Source: an uncultured Pseudohongiella sp.
GTDB taxonomy: Bacteria > Pseudomonadota > Gammaproteobacteria > Pseudomonadales > Pseudohongiellaceae
Reading direction: 5' to 3'
Length of the DNA: 64,000 bases
NCBI GenBank assembly: GCA_951812965.1
Contig: OX638341.1
Location: 2,214,438 to 2,278,437, forward strand
A program made the position numbers and the translations under genes. Shown here piece by piece: positions 62,400 to 64,000 of the stretch (positions are counted from its first letter, which is position 1; every line of letters starts with the position of its first letter). The notes under the pieces were generated by a model. The model worked only from the letters and a program-made list of their open reading frames with translations, was not told the DNA's origin and searched no databases.

Positions 62400-63755
62400 A
62401 TGTCCAACGTCTACAAAATCGACCGCAGATCTTTCCTGAAACAGGCAGGCGTTGCCGCTGTTGCCGGTTCATTGGGAACAGCCACCAGCTTGAAGGCCCA
62501 GGAGAACGGCGCCAGCCGCGCTTCCGCCGGAGGCTACGACTTTGACGAGATCTACAATCGCATCGGCACGGATTGCAGCAAATGGGATGGACAAATTGAA
62601 ACCTGGGGCGATCAACTCAAGATTCCCATGGGAGTCGCCGACATGGATTTCCGTGTCGCCCCCTGTGTTACCGAAGCGTTGCAAGAGCGTATATCGCACG
62701 AAGTCTACGGCTACATGGCGACGCCTGATTCCTATCACGAATCGATCATCAACTGGAATGAGCGCCGTTACGGCACGGTGATCGAGAGGGAAATGCTGCT
62801 GGATTCGCCGGCGCTGCTGCCGGGATTACTCGCGGCGCTGCGGGCTTTCAATCCTCCCGGCGCCAAGGTCGTCATGCAGACGCCTGGCTATAGCGGGTTC
62901 TTCTCGACTATCCGCAAGGGCTTCGTGATCGAGGAGAATCGGCTGCGTGAGGTAAACGGCGTCTACGAGATGGATTTCGACGATCTGGACCGCAAATTGG
63001 CCCAGGACGATGTGCATACCTTCATCCTGTGCAACCCCCACAATCCGGTGGGCAATTCCTGGGACCGCGCCACATTGACCGAACTCGGCGAGCTTTGCGC
63101 GCGCCACGACGTCATCGTGCTGGCCGACGAAATCCATTGTGATTTCGTCAACGCGGGCCACGAATATGTGCCCTACGCCAATCTCGCCGACGATCTGGTC
63201 ATGAACAGCGTGACGTTCAAATCCGCGAGCAAGTCCTTCAACCTGGCGGCCTTCAAGGACGCTTACCTGTTCTCCCACAATCCGGAATTCATGTCGCGCA
63301 TCCGCGCCGTCGGCGACAACGCGACCATCAATTCGCTCGGAATCATCGCCTCCCAGGCGGCGCTGGAAGAGGGCGACGACTGGATGGACGCATTACAGGT
63401 CTACTTGTCCAATAACGCGAAGTACGCGTCCAGCTTCATCAACGAGCAGATTCCCCACATGAGTTGTAACGAGCCGGAAGGCACCTATCTGGCCTGGCTC
63501 AACGTGGAGCCGCTGATCGAGCGCATCGGCGCGGTCGAGACCGCGGCGGCCGAAACCGCCGCACGTGAACCGGGCGCGAATGAAGTGACTCCGGAATTGA
63601 TTGTGGAGCGATATCTCATCGAGAATTCGGGCGTGAAGATCAATCCCGGCTCGGCCTACTGGGGCCCCGGCCGCATGCGCATGAACCTGGGCCTCGCCCG
63701 GCCCTTGCTTGAAGAGGCGCTCGGCCGCATCCACGGCGCCATGCAGCGAGCTTAG
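62400..63755 (+). CDS. Tat-exported PatB/MalY-like PLP enzyme
   Basis: A 451-residue fold-type I PLP protein. The start MSNVYKIDRRSFLKQAGVAAVAGSLG is a perfect Tat signal (DRRSFLK). The body follows the PatB/MalY pattern: IPMGVADMDFRVAPCV, YGYMATPDSYHESI, LCNPHNPVGNSW, VLADEIHCDFV and PLP-Lys in FKSASKSFNLAAFKDAYLF. PatB-like enzymes are cystathionine beta-lyases or aminotransferases; here activity would be periplasmic. The start is the ATG at 62400. It is divergent from the HisC-like gene. Confidence 0.87.
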   Translation: MSNVYKIDRRSFLKQAGVAAVAGSLGTATSLKAQENGASRASAGGYDFDEIYNRIGTDCSKWDGQIETWGDQLKIPMGVADMDFRVAPCVTEALQERISHEVYGYMATPDSYHESIINWNERRYGTVIEREMLLDSPALLPGLLAALRAFNPPGAKVVMQTPGYSGFFSTIRKGFVIEENRLREVNGVYEMDFDDLDRKLAQDDVHTFILCNPHNPVGNSWDRATLTELGELCARHDVIVLADEIHCDFVNAGHEYVPYANLADDLVMNSVTFKSASKSFNLAAFKDAYLFSHNPEFMSRIRAVGDNATINSLGIIASQAALEEGDDWMDALQVYLSNNAKYASSFINEQIPHMSCNEPEGTYLAWLNVEPLIERIGAVETAAAETAAREPGANEVTPELIVERYLIENSGVKINPGSAYWGPGRMRMNLGLARPLLEEALGRIHGAMQRA

Positions 63756-64000
63756 GGACCAAGCGCTGAAAGTGGGATGACATTCACGCCGTCGGGGCGG
63801 CGGTAGCCGTAGCCGCGCTCAACGATGACGCCAAGAGCGGCGGGTTTGCCGCAGAGGCTGGTATCGACGCGATCGGCGAATTTCAGCAATGTTTTCGCCG
63901 CCTCATCAATTCGACCGATTCCAAGTTTGATTTCGAAGGCTGCCCAGTGGCCGGGGCCGGCATCAATGATTGCATCGACTTCCAGGCCAGTATTATCGCG
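63752..64000 (-). CDS. C-terminal end of a DUF4143-type ATPase (runs off window)
   Basis: The last 82 residues are visible: RDNTGLEVDAIIDAGPGHWAAFEIKLGIGRIDEAAKTLL and onward. The pattern E-V-D...(x)...E-I-K matches the PD-(D/E)XK-like C-terminus of AAA ATPases with DUF4143. The N-terminal ATPase lies outside. Its stop overlaps the stop of the convergent PLP gene by two bases. Confidence 0.72.
   Translation of the reverse strand, partial: RDNTGLEVDAIIDAGPGHWAAFEIKLGIGRIDEAAKTLLKFADRVDTSLCGKPAALGVIVERGYGYRRPDGVNVIPLSALGP

Overview
The window is GC-rich bacterial chromosome. Gene content points to an aerobic, respiring heterotroph of the Pseudomonadota, probably Gammaproteobacteria: a TonB-dependent receptor, an NfsA-type nitroreductase, SURF1, Ogt, c-type cytochromes, a PQQ dehydrogenase, many SDR/acyl-CoA enzymes, and tight ATGA-coupled operons. 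I cannot name the genus. No rRNA, tRNA, CRISPR, complete insertion sequence or prophage was seen.

Layout. 1-2.8 kb: start of a TonB receptor, divergent from a YtrA-type GntR/ABC exporter operon with a palindromic operator. 2.8-3.34 kb: a 73-bp tandem array. 3.4-7.4 kb: a catabolic operon (CurA-like reductase, two SDRs, acyl-CoA dehydrogenase). 7.7-11.3 kb: glycosyltransferase, nucleoside-phosphorylase-like protein, a spore-photoproduct-lyase-like radical SAM enzyme, and an SDR. 11.5-15.4 kb: CopC/CopD, a CadC-like regulator and an inverted-order HipA/HipB module. 15.7-19.7 kb: HtrA protease, NfsA, thioesterase, CopC-like protein. 19.9-25.8 kb: a haem c/copper-monooxygenase-like pair, SURF1, and an RpiR regulator facing an HTH-less SIS protein. 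25.8-32 kb: M20 peptidase, CDP-alcohol phosphatidyltransferase, two envelope-type proteins and the fused F420-core enzyme FbiC. 32.3-42.1 kb: three consecutive sulfatases divergent from a sugar-isomerase/ThuA/MFS/amidohydrolase operon. 42.2-48.9 kb: Eis-like acetyltransferase, membrane acyltransferase, a second HipBA, and a PQQ dehydrogenase with its dihaem cytochrome. 48.9-53.1 kb: a toxin-antitoxin/defence-like island (MntA-HepT, HigBA, and two AT-rich genes with HEPN-like features). 53.1-64 kb: DUF6644 membrane pair, IlvD, a DUF3089 hydrolase, pyruvate kinase, Ogt, XdhC-like protein, two divergent Tat-exported PLP enzymes and the end of a DUF4143-type ATPase.

The most distinctive features are intergenic. 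One family is built on an 18-bp palindrome centred on GCATGC. It occurs in two compensated forms (GAGGCATGCCTC and GACGCATGCGTC), mostly as pairs, at seven sites plus the 73-bp array. A second family is a chain of short hairpins at 5.26, 7.53 and 40.58 kb whose stems differ by compensatory changes; the 7.5-kb copy sits inside 32-bp terminal inverted repeats. The best candidate for an undescribed protein system is the AT-rich gene pair at 51.1-53.0 kb inside the toxin-antitoxin island. All functional calls come from reading motifs; no database search was run.
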